Below, in pieces: positions 1 through 8,640 of a DNA stretch of 64,000 nt (its first letter is position 1; the number at the start of each line of letters is the position of its first letter). The notes beneath the pieces are model-generated. The model made no database searches. It was given only the letters and a program-made list of their open reading frames with translations, and was not told where the DNA came from. The DNA comes from Anaerolinea sp. (GTDB lineage: Bacteria > Chloroflexota > Anaerolineae > Anaerolineales > Villigracilaceae), in the NCBI GenBank assembly GCA_020723805.1, contig DYID01000003.1:124001-188000 (forward strand), read 5' to 3'. Both the position numbers and the translations under genes were made by a program.

Positions 1-178
1 GCGCGGCGGAAAGCGGGGGAGGAAAACTGGTTCCAGCGAACCTTTCCCCTGTTCCGTGTGTTTTTTTCATAAATTCACATGTTCTGGAAAGGAGAGACAG
101 CAGCCTATCGCCCATTGCCGAAGGAAGAACATCACTTTGCCCACCCGCTTTCACTATACCCGATAAGGAGAGTAAACG
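1..178 (+). promoter_or_regulatory. Structured leader of the first permease gene
   Basis: No gene is visible in these 178 bases, although the end of an upstream gene may be cut off. CCTTTCC near 41-47 can pair with GGAAAGG at 85-91, with GTGTG/CACAT pairing further in. GGAGAGAC (91-98) followed by GCCGAAGGAA (117-126) recalls two conserved strings of glycine riboswitch aptamers, but the third (CUCUCAGG) is missing. A Shine-Dalgarno AAGGAG lies about 8 bases before the ATG at 179. A riboswitch is only a weak hypothesis. Confidence 0.35.
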
Positions 179-1795
179 ATGGCTAAGAAAGAAATGTCTC
201 GTGAGGAGATTATCAAGCAGGACATGCGTGATCTCCACAAACTGGGTTACGCCCAGCAGTTGTTTCGTGAGATGGGAGGGTTTTCAAACTTCGCCATCTC
301 ATTCTCGATCATTTCAATTCTGACCGGCGCCATTCTGTTGTTTGGCTACGGTCTCGGTTTTGCGGGACCCATCATCAACACGTTCGGCTGGCCCCTGGTC
401 ACGCTGTTCGTTTTGACGATTGCCGCCTCGATGGCGGAATTAGCCTCCGCCTACCCCACGGCTGGAGGTCTTTATTTTTGGGCGCACCGCCTGGGCGGCT
501 ACAAGTGGGCATGGGTGACCGCCTGGTTCAACATGCTCGGGCAGATCATGATTACGGCGGGCATTGACTTCGCGGCTGCCATCTACATCGCCGGCGCTCT
601 GAACCGCATCTTTGGAACCAACCTGGACACCACCAACACGATGACGATGGTGGGCGTGATGATTGCCATCATGATTCCGCAGGTGTTGATTAACATCTTC
701 GGCATCAAGTTAACCGCCAAACTGAATGACTTCAGCGTGTACTGGCACATCGGCGGGGTGGCGGTCATGGCATTTTTGCTGATTGCCTTCGGCAAGGTTT
801 CGCAGCCGTTCTCCTTCCTGTTCCAGAGCGCCATTAACACCGACCTGACCTCGTTCACTTCGTTTGCGGCAGGTCCCTACACCTTCGATTCCATCATGAT
901 GAAGGCGCTGGGACCGCTGTATGCAGGCGGCGGGCTTGCCCTGGCGTTCGTGCTGGGTCTTTTGCAAGCGCAATGGACCTACACCGGCTACGACGCCTCA
1001 GCGCACGTGGCGGAAGAGACGGTGATGGCGCGCTTGAACAGCGCCTGGGGGGTGTTCCTTTCGGTGGCGGTTTCGTTTGTGGTCGGTTACATCATGCTGC
1101 TTACGTTGACCCTGCACATTCCCAACGGGCTGGATGGCATTCCCGCGGCGATTGATCCCGCCAATTCGCCGGCGGTGCTGTACATCGTCTATTCCAACTT
1201 CGACAACCCGATCTTTGGTCATATCATTGCCATTATCATCGGCGTTGCCATGTGGCTGTGCGGACTTTCCTCCATTACCAGCATGAGCCGCATGTGGTTC
1301 GCCTTTGCGCGCGACGGCGGGATGCCGGGCTACTCTCTCATCAGCCAAATTCATCCCAAGTGGCGCACGCCGATGTGGTCCATCATCATCACCTCGATTA
1401 TTGCCGTCATTCTGACGGTCTATTCGGCGGTGTATTCAGTCATCGTGGCGGTCAGCACCACGGCGCTCTATCTGGCGTATGGTATCCCCATCTACCTGAA
1501 CGCCCGCAATAAGATGCAGCAAAAAGGAGAATACACCACGCCCGAAACGGCGCCCTGGAGCCTGAAGAAATGGGGTCCCGTTCTGAACTGGATCGCAGTG
1601 GCGTGGATTGCCTTCATCACCATCCTGTTCTCCATCCCGCCGAACGAACTGGCTGGCTGGTCCATCGTCATCCTGGGCGTGTTTATGTTCCTGTATTGGA
1701 ATTTGGACGCCAAGAAGCGCTTCACCGGTCCCAAGCCGCACGCGGAAGAGGAACTGCGCAAGATCGAAGCACAAATGGCGGCGGCAGACGATTAG
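179..1795 (+). CDS. APC-superfamily amino acid permease
   Basis: A 538-residue integral membrane protein of the amino acid-polyamine-organocation superfamily, imported substrate probably an amino acid or quaternary/secondary amine. The N-terminal half has the family pattern of a Gly-rich first helix (ISFSIISILTG) and the loop AYPTAGGLYFWAHRLGG around residues 91-107. About twelve hydrophobic segments are visible. The length fits the eukaryote-like BAT/GABA permease subgroup. AAGGAG sits 8 bases before the ATG. It is followed by a hairpin element and a strong terminator, so it looks monocistronic. A second permease of the same superfamily lies at 12769, flanking the demethylation genes, which suggests uptake of their substrate. 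The exact substrate cannot be read from sequence. Confidence 0.85.
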   Translation: MAKKEMSREEIIKQDMRDLHKLGYAQQLFREMGGFSNFAISFSIISILTGAILLFGYGLGFAGPIINTFGWPLVTLFVLTIAASMAELASAYPTAGGLYFWAHRLGGYKWAWVTAWFNMLGQIMITAGIDFAAAIYIAGALNRIFGTNLDTTNTMTMVGVMIAIMIPQVLINIFGIKLTAKLNDFSVYWHIGGVAVMAFLLIAFGKVSQPFSFLFQSAINTDLTSFTSFAAGPYTFDSIMMKALGPLYAGGGLALAFVLGLLQAQWTYTGYDASAHVAEETVMARLNSAWGVFLSVAVSFVVGYIMLLTLTLHIPNGLDGIPAAIDPANSPAVLYIVYSNFDNPIFGHIIAIIIGVAMWLCGLSSITSMSRMWFAFARDGGMPGYSLISQIHPKWRTPMWSIIITSIIAVILTVYSAVYSVIVAVSTTALYLAYGIPIYLNARNKMQQKGEYTTPETAPWSLKKWGPVLNWIAVAWIAFITILFSIPPNELAGWSIVILGVFMFLYWNLDAKKRFTGPKPHAEEELRKIEAQMAAADD

Positions 1796-1821
1796 CCTTC
1801 GGCTTTCGAGCCTGAGTAACC

Positions 1822-1889
1822 GATGTTACGCAGTTTTGTCGTAGCGCGCCTGAAAACGCGAGATGTATCTCGTGCTACCGCGTAACATC
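1822..1889. repeat. TTACGC-bounded hairpin element, copy 1
   Basis: Ends are GATGTTACGC and GCGTAACATC (10-bp terminal inverted repeat). An internal hairpin GCGAGATGTATCTCG is present, the second internal hairpin of the fuller copies being reduced. Related copies are near 19075, 31313, 47831, 52672 and 56604. Confidence 0.75.
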
Positions 1890-1903
1890 ACTGACGTAAA
1901 TCA

Positions 1904-1941
1904 AAACCGACCTCCCGGTTTCGGGAGGTCGGTTTGTTTTG
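1904..1941. terminator. Rho-independent terminator
   Basis: Perfect 14-bp stem AAACCGACCTCCCG / CGGGAGGTCGGTTT with a 4-nt loop, followed by TGTTTT. It ends the permease transcript and could also stop minus-strand transcription past the HAD gene. Confidence 0.9.
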
Positions 1942-1975
1942 GCTTGTTTTAGAGGAGGGAGTTACGCGAGTGCGG

Positions 1976-2029
1976 GTACACAAGTAAACAAGTAGGCAAG
2001 CAAAAGATACTCTGCCAACCTGTGTACTC
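1976..2029. repeat. Degenerate octamer repeat
   Basis: GTACACAA, GTAAACAA and GTAGGCAA units on the left and CTGTGTAC on the right. This is a decayed copy of the octamer hairpin family seen intact at 2808-2887. Confidence 0.7.
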
Positions 2030-2788
2030 CTATCCCCCAAACACCTCCACCAACTGCTTCACATGCACCACGCCGTCGAAGGCGGGCAGTTCGCCTTTGC
2101 GAAGCACAGCCTTCTCGCCGTCGGGGTCGCCCAGGCAGGAGACGATGATGTCGCCTGCGCTCACGTCTTCCTTTTCGGTGTAGCCGTTGGTGGTGACGAT
2201 GGTCTTGATGCCCGCGGCTTTCGACGCCTTGACGCCGTTCTTGGAATCCTCCACCACAAACGCTTCATCGGGTTTCAAGCCGAGTTTCTCGAGGGCGAGG
2301 TTGTAGATTTCGGGATCGGGCTTTTTGTTCTTGACCACGTCGCCCGCCAGCACCAAGTCGAACTTGATATCGGAGAGAATCTTCTCGGTGATGGCTTTCG
2401 CCGCCTGCTCGTTGGACGTGGTACAGACGGCGATCTTCAGCCCCGCCTCCATCGCCTCTTTCATGAACCTGTGGATGCCCGGGCGCAAAGGAAGTTTGCC
2501 CGTCTCGATCAACTCCACGAACAGCGCCGTCTTGCGCTTGTGCATCTGCGGGATGAGCGCGTCAATCTCCTCCTCGGTCATCGGCTTGGAGAAGCCTTTG
2601 GTCTTCCAATGATGCTTCATGCGCTCCTTGCCGCCCGCGATCTGGAGCAGTTCGTGGTAATAATCCACGCTCCACTCATCGGTGAAGCCGAATTCCTTGA
2701 AGGTCATATTGAACGAGACGCGGTGACCATCGCGTTCGGTATCAATGATCACGCCGTCCTGGTCGAAGAAAACTGCTTTTATTGCCAT
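2030..2788 (-). CDS. HAD-superfamily phosphatase (CbbY/beta-phosphoglucomutase type)
   Basis: 252-residue haloacid dehalogenase-like hydrolase that should remove phosphate from a small sugar or amino-alcohol phosphate in the cytoplasm. Motif I is FFDQDGVIIDTE (nucleophile Asp9, acid/base Asp11). Motif II is the CTTSN segment, motif III the KKPDPEIY lysine, and motif IV VVEDSKNG. The inserted helical cap between motifs I and II is typical of subclass IA. The start at 2788 is chosen over an upstream GTG-type extension because AAGGAGG lies 7 bases before this ATG. It is the last of four minus-strand genes (kinase, aldolase, aminotransferase, phosphatase) separated by octamer or heptad repeats, consistent with one catabolic set. 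The true substrate is unknown. Confidence 0.8.
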   Translation of the reverse strand: MAIKAVFFDQDGVIIDTERDGHRVSFNMTFKEFGFTDEWSVDYYHELLQIAGGKERMKHHWKTKGFSKPMTEEEIDALIPQMHKRKTALFVELIETGKLPLRPGIHRFMKEAMEAGLKIAVCTTSNEQAAKAITEKILSDIKFDLVLAGDVVKNKKPDPEIYNLALEKLGLKPDEAFVVEDSKNGVKASKAAGIKTIVTTNGYTEKEDVSAGDIIVSCLGDPDGEKAVLRKGELPAFDGVVHVKQLVEVFGG

Positions 2789-2807
2789 GGTTGCCTCCTT
2801 GTGAGGA

Positions 2808-2887
2808 GTACACACGTAGACATGTATGCACGTAAACAGGTGGACACGCGTCTACTTGTTTACCTGTCTACCTGTGTACGTGTCTAC
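2808..2887. repeat. Octamer hairpin repeat, archetype (5+5 units)
   Basis: Ten consecutive octamers: five of form GTANACAN (two with one deviation), then five of form NNGTNTAC, so the halves are inverted relative to each other. Positions 4 and 8 vary while the frame of 8 is kept. The right arm overlaps the last four bases of the hisC-type gene and supplies its TAG stop. Sister copies: 4031-4107, 11581-11657, 15457-15499, with a remnant at 8834-8849. Confidence 0.9.
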
Positions 2888-3993
2888 TTCTTCATCCCAA
2901 AAAACTCAAGAATGGTGTTCACGAACAACTCATTCTCTTCCTTCGTGCCGATGGTCACGCGGAACCAGCCGTCGGAACCATATTTCTTGCTCTCGCCGCG
3001 CAGGATGATGCCCTTGGTTTCAGCGTAGGCAAGCACCTCCTTGCCCGTTTTGCCGGTGGGACCGCAATCGAAGAGGATGTAATTGGCTTTGGACGGGAAA
3101 ATGACCAAGCCGGGAATGACGCTCAGCGACTCGGTGATGTAATCCACCGCATCGTTGTTGAACTTGACGCGCTCCGCCAGCCCTTCCTGATCCTCGAACG
3201 CCGCCAGCGCCGCCCACATCGGGATTGTCCCCACGTTCCACGGCAGGAGCGAGCCGGAGATTTGCGCAATCACGTCCTTGTCGGCAATGGCATAGCCGAA
3301 ACGCATTCCCGCCAGACCATAAGCCTTCGACAGCGTGCGGGTGATGATGACGTTCTTATATTTCTTGGTCAACTGCACCTGCGACATGCCCAACCCGGCA
3401 TACTCGACATACGCTTCGTCAATGACAAAGGGAATGCCCGTCTCCGCAATGCGGACAAAGTGCTCTGCCGCCATGAAGTTACCGGTTGGGTTGTTTGGGT
3501 TGGCGACGACGATGATCTTGGTCTTATCGGTGATGGCGTTGAGGATGCCGTCCGGGTCGAAGTGCAGGTAATTGTCCTTGTAAATCATCGGCACGTTGAC
3601 CATCTTGGCGCCCAGCAGCGTGCCGCGCAGTTGGTAAATGCCAAAGCACGGCGTATGTTGGATGATTTCATCCTGCTGGGGGACGATGAACATACGGAAG
3701 ATGTTGTCATACACTTCGCTGGAGCCGTTGCCAATCATCACATTTTCGGGACCGTCCACGTTGTTGAGTTCGGCAATCTTGCTCCTCACCACCAGACCCT
3801 GATCGGGATAGCGGTTCGCCATCTTTGCATACCGATACATCGCATCCAGCACTTTATCGGATGGCGGCAGCGGATTCTCGTTCGACATCATGCGATGCAG
3901 AGACGGGTCGCGCCATGCCTTTTCAATGTGATCCGAGATGTACATCGGAATGCCCTTCACCCACGGGGCGTAGTATTCTTCGATTTTTTTCAT
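2884..3993 (-). CDS. hisC: HisC-type PLP aminotransferase
   Basis: 369-residue fold-type I aminotransferase of the histidinol-phosphate family. It has NPNNPTG at 165-171, the Asp192 pocket (VIDEAY) that contacts the PLP nitrogen, and the Schiff-base lysine Lys223 in TRTLSKAYGLAGMRFGY. The ATG at 3993 has AGGAG 8 bases upstream; a longer in-frame extension would be translated octamer repeat and is rejected. No other histidine gene is nearby. Its neighbours are an aldolase, a choline-kinase-like protein and a phosphatase, so it may transaminate a different phosphorylated amino-alcohol rather than histidinol phosphate. The stop codon TAG lies inside an octamer repeat unit (GTAGACAC). Confidence 0.85.
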   Translation of the reverse strand: MKKIEEYYAPWVKGIPMYISDHIEKAWRDPSLHRMMSNENPLPPSDKVLDAMYRYAKMANRYPDQGLVVRSKIAELNNVDGPENVMIGNGSSEVYDNIFRMFIVPQQDEIIQHTPCFGIYQLRGTLLGAKMVNVPMIYKDNYLHFDPDGILNAITDKTKIIVVANPNNPTGNFMAAEHFVRIAETGIPFVIDEAYVEYAGLGMSQVQLTKKYKNVIITRTLSKAYGLAGMRFGYAIADKDVIAQISGSLLPWNVGTIPMWAALAAFEDQEGLAERVKFNNDAVDYITESLSVIPGLVIFPSKANYILFDCGPTGKTGKEVLAYAETKGIILRGESKKYGSDGWFRVTIGTKEENELFVNTILEFFGMKK

Positions 3994-4030
3994 GTGGTAA
4001 TTCTCCTGAATGTGTGTTGATTTATGAAAC

Positions 4031-4107
4031 GTAGACACGTATACAAGTACACACGTATACACGTGACCTGTGTACCTGTGTACCTGTCTACCTGTGTACC
4101 TGTTTAC
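4031..4107. repeat. Octamer hairpin repeat (4+5 units)
   Basis: Four GTANACAN octamers (4031-4062), a five-base centre, then five CTGTNTAC octamers (4068-4107). It fills the gap between the aminotransferase and aldolase genes. Its last unit, read on the minus strand as GTAAACAG, contains the TAA stop of the aldolase. Confidence 0.9.
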
Positions 4108-4979
4108 GCCTTCCCAACCGACTCCAGCATCTCCATCCAGTGCATCACGGCTTTCTTCGTCGCTTCGCGCACGACCTTGTCAATTTTGCCGGGGTCGTAC
4201 TCGTCGCGGTGGGCGGTGATGTACTCGTACTTCGTGTCAATCAATGTATGCTTCAATTCGGTGGAGACGTTGAACTTTGCGCCGCCTGCCGCCAGCAATT
4301 TCTTGATGTAGTCTTCCGGCAAGCCCGTCCCACCGTGGACGACCAGCGGGGTCTTGATTCCGCCGCCGTTCAGCATCTTGTTGATGGTGGCGAGGCGGTC
4401 GAAGTCAATCTTGGGATTCTTGGTCTTGTAGACGCCGTGCGCGGTGCCGATGGCGGGGGCGAAGATGTCCACGCCCGTGCGCTCGACGAATTCCACCGAC
4501 TGCTGGGGATTCGCCAACTGCGCCTCATCCTCCGCGACCTTGATCTGGTCCTCGACGCCCGAAACGGTCCCCAACTCCCCTTCGACAGAGATGTCGCCGA
4601 CGCTGTGGCAGTAATCCACCACTTCCTTCGTCTGGCGGATATTTTCTTCGAAGGGCTGTTTGGAGGCGTCAATCATGATGTTGGTGTAACCGGCGTCGGC
4701 GCACTTCTTGCAGTAGTCAATCTCGGTGCAGTGGTCGAGATGCAGCACGACGGGGACGGGCGCTTTCTGGGCGAGCGTGCGATAGATGGCGACCAGCACG
4801 TCGGCTCCGTAAAACTGCGACGGCTTGACCGAGGTCTGCACGATGACGGGCGACTTCGTTTCGACCGCCGCATCAATGACCGCCTCGAATTGAATCAAGT
4901 CCGTGACGTTGAACGCGCCGACGGCATAGCCTTTCTTGGCGGCTTCGATCATGATTTCTTTTGCATTTGCAATGGACAT
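4104..4979 (-). CDS. fba: Class II fructose/tagatose-bisphosphate-type aldolase
   Basis: 291 residues, the usual length for zinc-dependent class II ketose-bisphosphate aldolases. HLDHC at 80-84 gives the catalytic Asp82 and zinc ligand His83. Further zinc ligands are His181 (AIGTAHGVY) and His215 (VVHGGTG). EGELGTVSG around 133-141 is the conserved glutamate loop. AAAAGGAG precedes the ATG at 4979 by 8 bases. It should cleave a 1,6-bisphosphorylated or related phospho-keto-sugar to dihydroxyacetone phosphate plus an aldehyde. Its setting beside kinases and demethylating dehydrogenases hints at a specialised catabolic aldolase rather than the glycolytic enzyme, but the sequence alone does not settle this. 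Confidence 0.88.
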   Translation of the reverse strand: MSIANAKEIMIEAAKKGYAVGAFNVTDLIQFEAVIDAAVETKSPVIVQTSVKPSQFYGADVLVAIYRTLAQKAPVPVVLHLDHCTEIDYCKKCADAGYTNIMIDASKQPFEENIRQTKEVVDYCHSVGDISVEGELGTVSGVEDQIKVAEDEAQLANPQQSVEFVERTGVDIFAPAIGTAHGVYKTKNPKIDFDRLATINKMLNGGGIKTPLVVHGGTGLPEDYIKKLLAAGGAKFNVSTELKHTLIDTKYEYITAHRDEYDPGKIDKVVREATKKAVMHWMEMLESVGKA

Positions 4980-5032
4980 GGTGAACTCCTTTTGATTCAG
5001 GTAATTTGCGGAACTTGGACTCTTTTTTACGA

Positions 5033-5099
5033 AAGGATGAAGGATGAATTCGGAAGGATGAATTCGGAAGGATGAATTCTTATCATCCTTCATCCTTCA
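5033..5099. repeat. Heptad-type inverted repeat (GGATGAA family)
   Basis: Units AAGGATG and AATTCGG alternate three times and are then faced by CATCCTT units, giving an inverted arrangement with 7-bp periodicity in the gap between the kinase and aldolase genes. Confidence 0.8.
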
Positions 5100-5106
5100 G
5101 CATTTA

Positions 5107-6069
5107 TCATTTTCTAGCCTTCCTTTTCTTCCTCGCCGGTTTTCCCGCCACATCCTTCAACCACTGCTCCCAGCGGAAGTCCGTCACGTGCTGGCGGAAA
5201 CGGGCAAACCACAAATCGGCATAGCCCTGGAAATCCTCCTCTAGTTTCGAGATACCGGTCTGCGTGGTGCCCCACATTGCCTCGTGCAGTTCGGACATGG
5301 GCCACATCAGCCTCAGGCGGGCATAATGCTTGGGGGTCACCTCGCCAAAATACTCGTTAAGAAAGAAGCGCACCTGTTCGTCGTTCAGGCGGTGGTGGTG
5401 GCAGAAGTTTGCCAGGTCGAAGAAGATGTCGCCCATGCCGGCGTACTCCCAATCGAGCAGACGCAATTCGCCGATCTCGCCCGGCACGTCCTCCTCCAGC
5501 CAGTTCAAGTTCAACAAATCGTCGTGGCAGGGGGTGGGGAGGTAGGGGTCTTTCTCCAGCGCTTTCCTCGCCTCGTTCATTTTCTGCATGATCCAGTCCC
5601 AGTCGGAGGGGAATTTGCAATTATGGCGTTTGGAGACTTTGGTCAGCATTTCGACCCGGCGAAAGACGTTGAATTCATTTTTGAGTTCCGGTCCCCGCCG
5701 GTGAAAGAGACGGATTTTCTTGACCACGCGCGCGAGGTAATCGGGTTGTTTGATGACATCGGGAGGCACTGTCTTGCCGTTGATGAAGCGCGTGACGATG
5801 TAGCCTTCGGGTTCGATGAAGTACATGATTTCCGGAGCGATGCCCAGTTCGCCGGCGGCTTTGTTCGCGGCGTGTTCCACGTCGCGCTTGATGCCCAGCA
5901 GTTCTGTGTTATCCCCGGCGAGGCGGATGACGTAGGCTCTGCCGTCCGCTTCGATTTTGAAGTTCAGGTTGGTGATGCCGCCGCTGAGCGGAATCTTTTT
6001 GAGGTTCTTCGATTCTGCCAGGAAGGGCACTTTGGCTATTGCTTTGTCAATCGCAAGGGTGGTCATCAT
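5107..6069 (-). CDS. Choline/ethanolamine-kinase-like phosphotransferase, copy 1
   Basis: 320-residue protein of the aminoglycoside phosphotransferase/choline kinase fold. The N-lobe shows LSGGITNLNFKI (glycine-rich nucleotide loop) and the lysine region AYVIRLAG. The catalytic loop is CHDDLLNLNW and the metal-binding Asp is in LRLLDWEYAG. It should transfer a phosphate from ATP to a hydroxyl of a small amine such as choline or ethanolamine. It lies 69 bases downstream of an FAD/GcvT dehydrogenase on the same strand. The same kinase-dehydrogenase pairing recurs at 14561-17937 on the plus strand, which argues for a functional link. The lysine-rich C-terminus (about ten residues) is probably unstructured. 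Confidence 0.82.
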   Translation of the reverse strand: MMTTLAIDKAIAKVPFLAESKNLKKIPLSGGITNLNFKIEADGRAYVIRLAGDNTELLGIKRDVEHAANKAAGELGIAPEIMYFIEPEGYIVTRFINGKTVPPDVIKQPDYLARVVKKIRLFHRRGPELKNEFNVFRRVEMLTKVSKRHNCKFPSDWDWIMQKMNEARKALEKDPYLPTPCHDDLLNLNWLEEDVPGEIGELRLLDWEYAGMGDIFFDLANFCHHHRLNDEQVRFFLNEYFGEVTPKHYARLRLMWPMSELHEAMWGTTQTGISKLEEDFQGYADLWFARFRQHVTDFRWEQWLKDVAGKPARKKRKARK

Positions 6070-6138
6070 CTCCGTTTACTCCTCGATGAAATTTTGGAGG
6101 CGCTTTGCCTCAATTCGGATTTGAATCCGATTCTGCCC

Positions 6139-8595
6139 TTATGCCTTGATGCGCTCGCCTTTCGGATCCCATAACACCGGCGGCGCGACTTCCGCATCCA
6201 CCTGTTCGCCGAAGCATTCGATTTCGAGTTTCGTTCCGACGGCGGCATATTCCACCGGTAAGTAAGCGTAAGCGATGGACTTTTTGACCGAATAACCGTA
6301 CCCTCCCGAAGCCACCCACCCCACGAGTTGACCGCCGGCGCGGATGGGTTCCTTGCCCAGCACGATGGTGCGGTCATCGGAAAGGGTGATGCAGCACAAC
6401 TTTCGCTTGATGCCCTCCGCCTTTTGTTTCAACAGCGCTTCCCTGCCGATAAAGTCACCCTTTTCCAGTTTGACGGCAAAACCAAGACCGGCTTCGTAGG
6501 GGGTGTAATCCGGAGAGATTTCACCGCTCCAGTAACGATAACCCTTTTCAAGCCTTAAAGTGTCTATGGCTTTGTAGCCAGCCGCCACCATGCCTTCGGG
6601 TTTGCCGGCTTCCCAGAGCGTATCCCACAGACGCAGACCGTATTCCATGGGGCAGTAAAACTCCCAGCCAAGTTCACCCACATAGGTCACGCGCGAAGCG
6701 AGGACGGGGACATCGCCAACGGTGATGCGTTTGGCGGTCATGTATGGGAAGCCCGCGTTCGAAACGTCGTCTGTTGTCACTTTCTCCAGAATTTTGCGGG
6801 CTTTGGGTCCCCACATGCCGATACAGGCGTAGTTCGAGCCGACATCCTCGATGGTGACTGAGCCGCCTGCACTGAGCCCGGTCGAAGTGTCTTCGGGCAT
6901 TTGCAGCGACAGCCACGACATGTCATGCTGACCAAATGCCGTGCCGGTCACGATGAAGAAGCGGTCTTCCGCCAGGCGCGTAACGGTGAAGTCACATTCG
7001 ATGCCGCCGCGTTTGTTGAGGCATTGGGTATAGACCACCGTGCCGACGGGAACGTCAATTTGATTGGCGCAGACGTAATTGAGGAATTTGAGCGCGCCGG
7101 GTCCGCGCACCTCGAATTTGTTGAAGGAGGTTTCATCGAAAAGCCCGGCGTTCTCGCGTGTCATCAGGTGTTCGTAGCCGATGGCGCGGCTCCAGTTGTG
7201 ACGCGCCCAGCCGCGCGGTTCGTGACCGTGAGTCGCCAGTTCTTCGTGAGGTTTGAACCAGTTCGGGCGCTCCCAGCCCATCTTTTCGCCAAAGACGCAG
7301 CCCAGATCGCGCAGGCGGAAATAGGTGGGAGAAAGGCGCACATTGCGCTTCGAGATGCGCTCCTCGCCGGGGAAATGAATGTCGTAGTATTGAGTATAGG
7401 TTTCGAGCGTGCGCGCGGCGGCGTAATCGAGACTGTTGTAGTTGGGACCGAAGCGGCGCACGTCCAGCCGCCACACGTCCCATTCAGGCGAGCCGTCAAT
7501 GATCCATTCCGCCATCACCTTGCCGATTCCGCCCGCGCCCGCCAGTCCATGCGCGCAGAACGCGCACGCCACCCAAAAGCCCTTGACGGAGGTCGGTCCG
7601 AGCAGAAACTCGCCGTCGGGGGTGAAACCTTCGGGACCGTTGAGCAGTTTGACGATCTCTGCCTTTTCGATGGCTGGCACACGGCGGATGGAATTTTCCA
7701 TCAGCGGGGCAAAACGTTCCCAATCGGGCGGGAGCAGTTGGAACTTGAAATCGCGCGGGATGCCGTTCATGCCAAAGGTGGCGGGCTGGCGTTCGTATCC
7801 GCCGGTGATGAGTCCGCCCACCTCTTCGCGCCAATAGACCAGCAGATCGGGATCGCGCAGGTTGGGGAATTTGTTTGTCACACCCTCGATGGGCTTGGTC
7901 ATGATGTAGAGATGCGCCATGGGGATGACGGGCAGACTCAAGCCGACCAATTTTCCGACTTCGCGTCCCCACATCCCCGCGGCATTCACAACGACCTCGG
8001 TCTTGATCGTGCCTCGATCGGTCACCACCTCGCTGACGCGTCCGTTCTTCAGGTTGATTTTTTCGACATTGGTGTTGGTGAAGATTTGCGCGCCGCGGCT
8101 CTTTGCGCCGGCAGCGAGCGCATTGGTGAGACCCGTCGGGTCAATGCTGCCGTCGTTGGGGGTGTATGCCGCGCCGACCACACCCTTGATGTCCATCAGG
8201 GGGAACAATTCCTGCGCTTCTTTGGGCGTAATCAATTCCATCGGCACGCCAAACGAGCGCGCCATGCCCACAAGGCGTTTCGTCTCTTCCAGGCGTTCGT
8301 GCGAGGAAGCCAGCCGCACGCCGCCCACCTCGCGCCAGGAGGTGTCCACGCCGGTTTCCGCTTTGAGCCTGCGGTAGAGGTCGGTGCTGTAGTGCATCAT
8401 GCGGGTCAGGTTCGCGTCCGAGCGCATCTGCCCGACCAACCCCGCCGAGTGCCAGGTGGAGCCGGCGGTCAACTCATGCCGCTCCACAATCACCACATCC
8501 TTCCAGCCCATGAGCGTGAGGTGATAGGCAATGCTCGCCCCGCCCACCCCGCCGCCGATGATGACAACCTGCGCCTGTGTTGGAAATTCAGCCAT
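6139..8595 (-). CDS. FAD-dependent dimethylglycine/sarcosine dehydrogenase-like protein fused to GcvT, copy 1
   Basis: 818 residues. The N-terminal Rossmann motif VVIIGGGVGGASIAYHL (about 10-26) binds FAD. GSTWHSAG places His49 where dimethylglycine and sarcosine dehydrogenases attach FAD covalently. Residues up to about 400 form the D-amino-acid-oxidase-like domain; the C-terminal ~400 residues are an aminomethyltransferase (GcvT) folate-binding domain, including FTPDGEFLLGP before the junction. The enzyme should oxidatively remove an N-methyl group and pass it to tetrahydrofolate. The ATG has AGGAGA upstream, inside an octamer-like repeat. Its paralogue lies at 15514. The specific N-methyl substrate is not determinable. 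Confidence 0.88.
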   Translation of the reverse strand: MAEFPTQAQVVIIGGGVGGASIAYHLTLMGWKDVVIVERHELTAGSTWHSAGLVGQMRSDANLTRMMHYSTDLYRRLKAETGVDTSWREVGGVRLASSHERLEETKRLVGMARSFGVPMELITPKEAQELFPLMDIKGVVGAAYTPNDGSIDPTGLTNALAAGAKSRGAQIFTNTNVEKINLKNGRVSEVVTDRGTIKTEVVVNAAGMWGREVGKLVGLSLPVIPMAHLYIMTKPIEGVTNKFPNLRDPDLLVYWREEVGGLITGGYERQPATFGMNGIPRDFKFQLLPPDWERFAPLMENSIRRVPAIEKAEIVKLLNGPEGFTPDGEFLLGPTSVKGFWVACAFCAHGLAGAGGIGKVMAEWIIDGSPEWDVWRLDVRRFGPNYNSLDYAAARTLETYTQYYDIHFPGEERISKRNVRLSPTYFRLRDLGCVFGEKMGWERPNWFKPHEELATHGHEPRGWARHNWSRAIGYEHLMTRENAGLFDETSFNKFEVRGPGALKFLNYVCANQIDVPVGTVVYTQCLNKRGGIECDFTVTRLAEDRFFIVTGTAFGQHDMSWLSLQMPEDTSTGLSAGGSVTIEDVGSNYACIGMWGPKARKILEKVTTDDVSNAGFPYMTAKRITVGDVPVLASRVTYVGELGWEFYCPMEYGLRLWDTLWEAGKPEGMVAAGYKAIDTLRLEKGYRYWSGEISPDYTPYEAGLGFAVKLEKGDFIGREALLKQKAEGIKRKLCCITLSDDRTIVLGKEPIRAGGQLVGWVASGGYGYSVKKSIAYAYLPVEYAAVGTKLEIECFGEQVDAEVAPPVLWDPKGERIKA

Positions 8596-8602
8596 GTTAT
8601 TG

Positions 8603-8640
8603 GTCTCCTGGTCTTCTGGTCAAATAGTCTGATAGTCTCC
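8603..8640. repeat. Octamer-like tandem repeat (TGGTCTNC / TAGTCTNN)
   Basis: Five near-octamers TGGTCTCC, TGGTCTTC, TGGTCAAA, TAGTCTGA, TAGTCTCC stand directly before the dehydrogenase start and contain its Shine-Dalgarno sequence on the minus strand. ACTATCAG octamers near 17956 are the related form. Confidence 0.7.

Noticed and set aside
2808-4107. CRISPR array from the octamer repeats
   Set aside because: Units are 8 bp, contiguous, degenerate and inverted at mid-point; there are no spacers and no cas genes.
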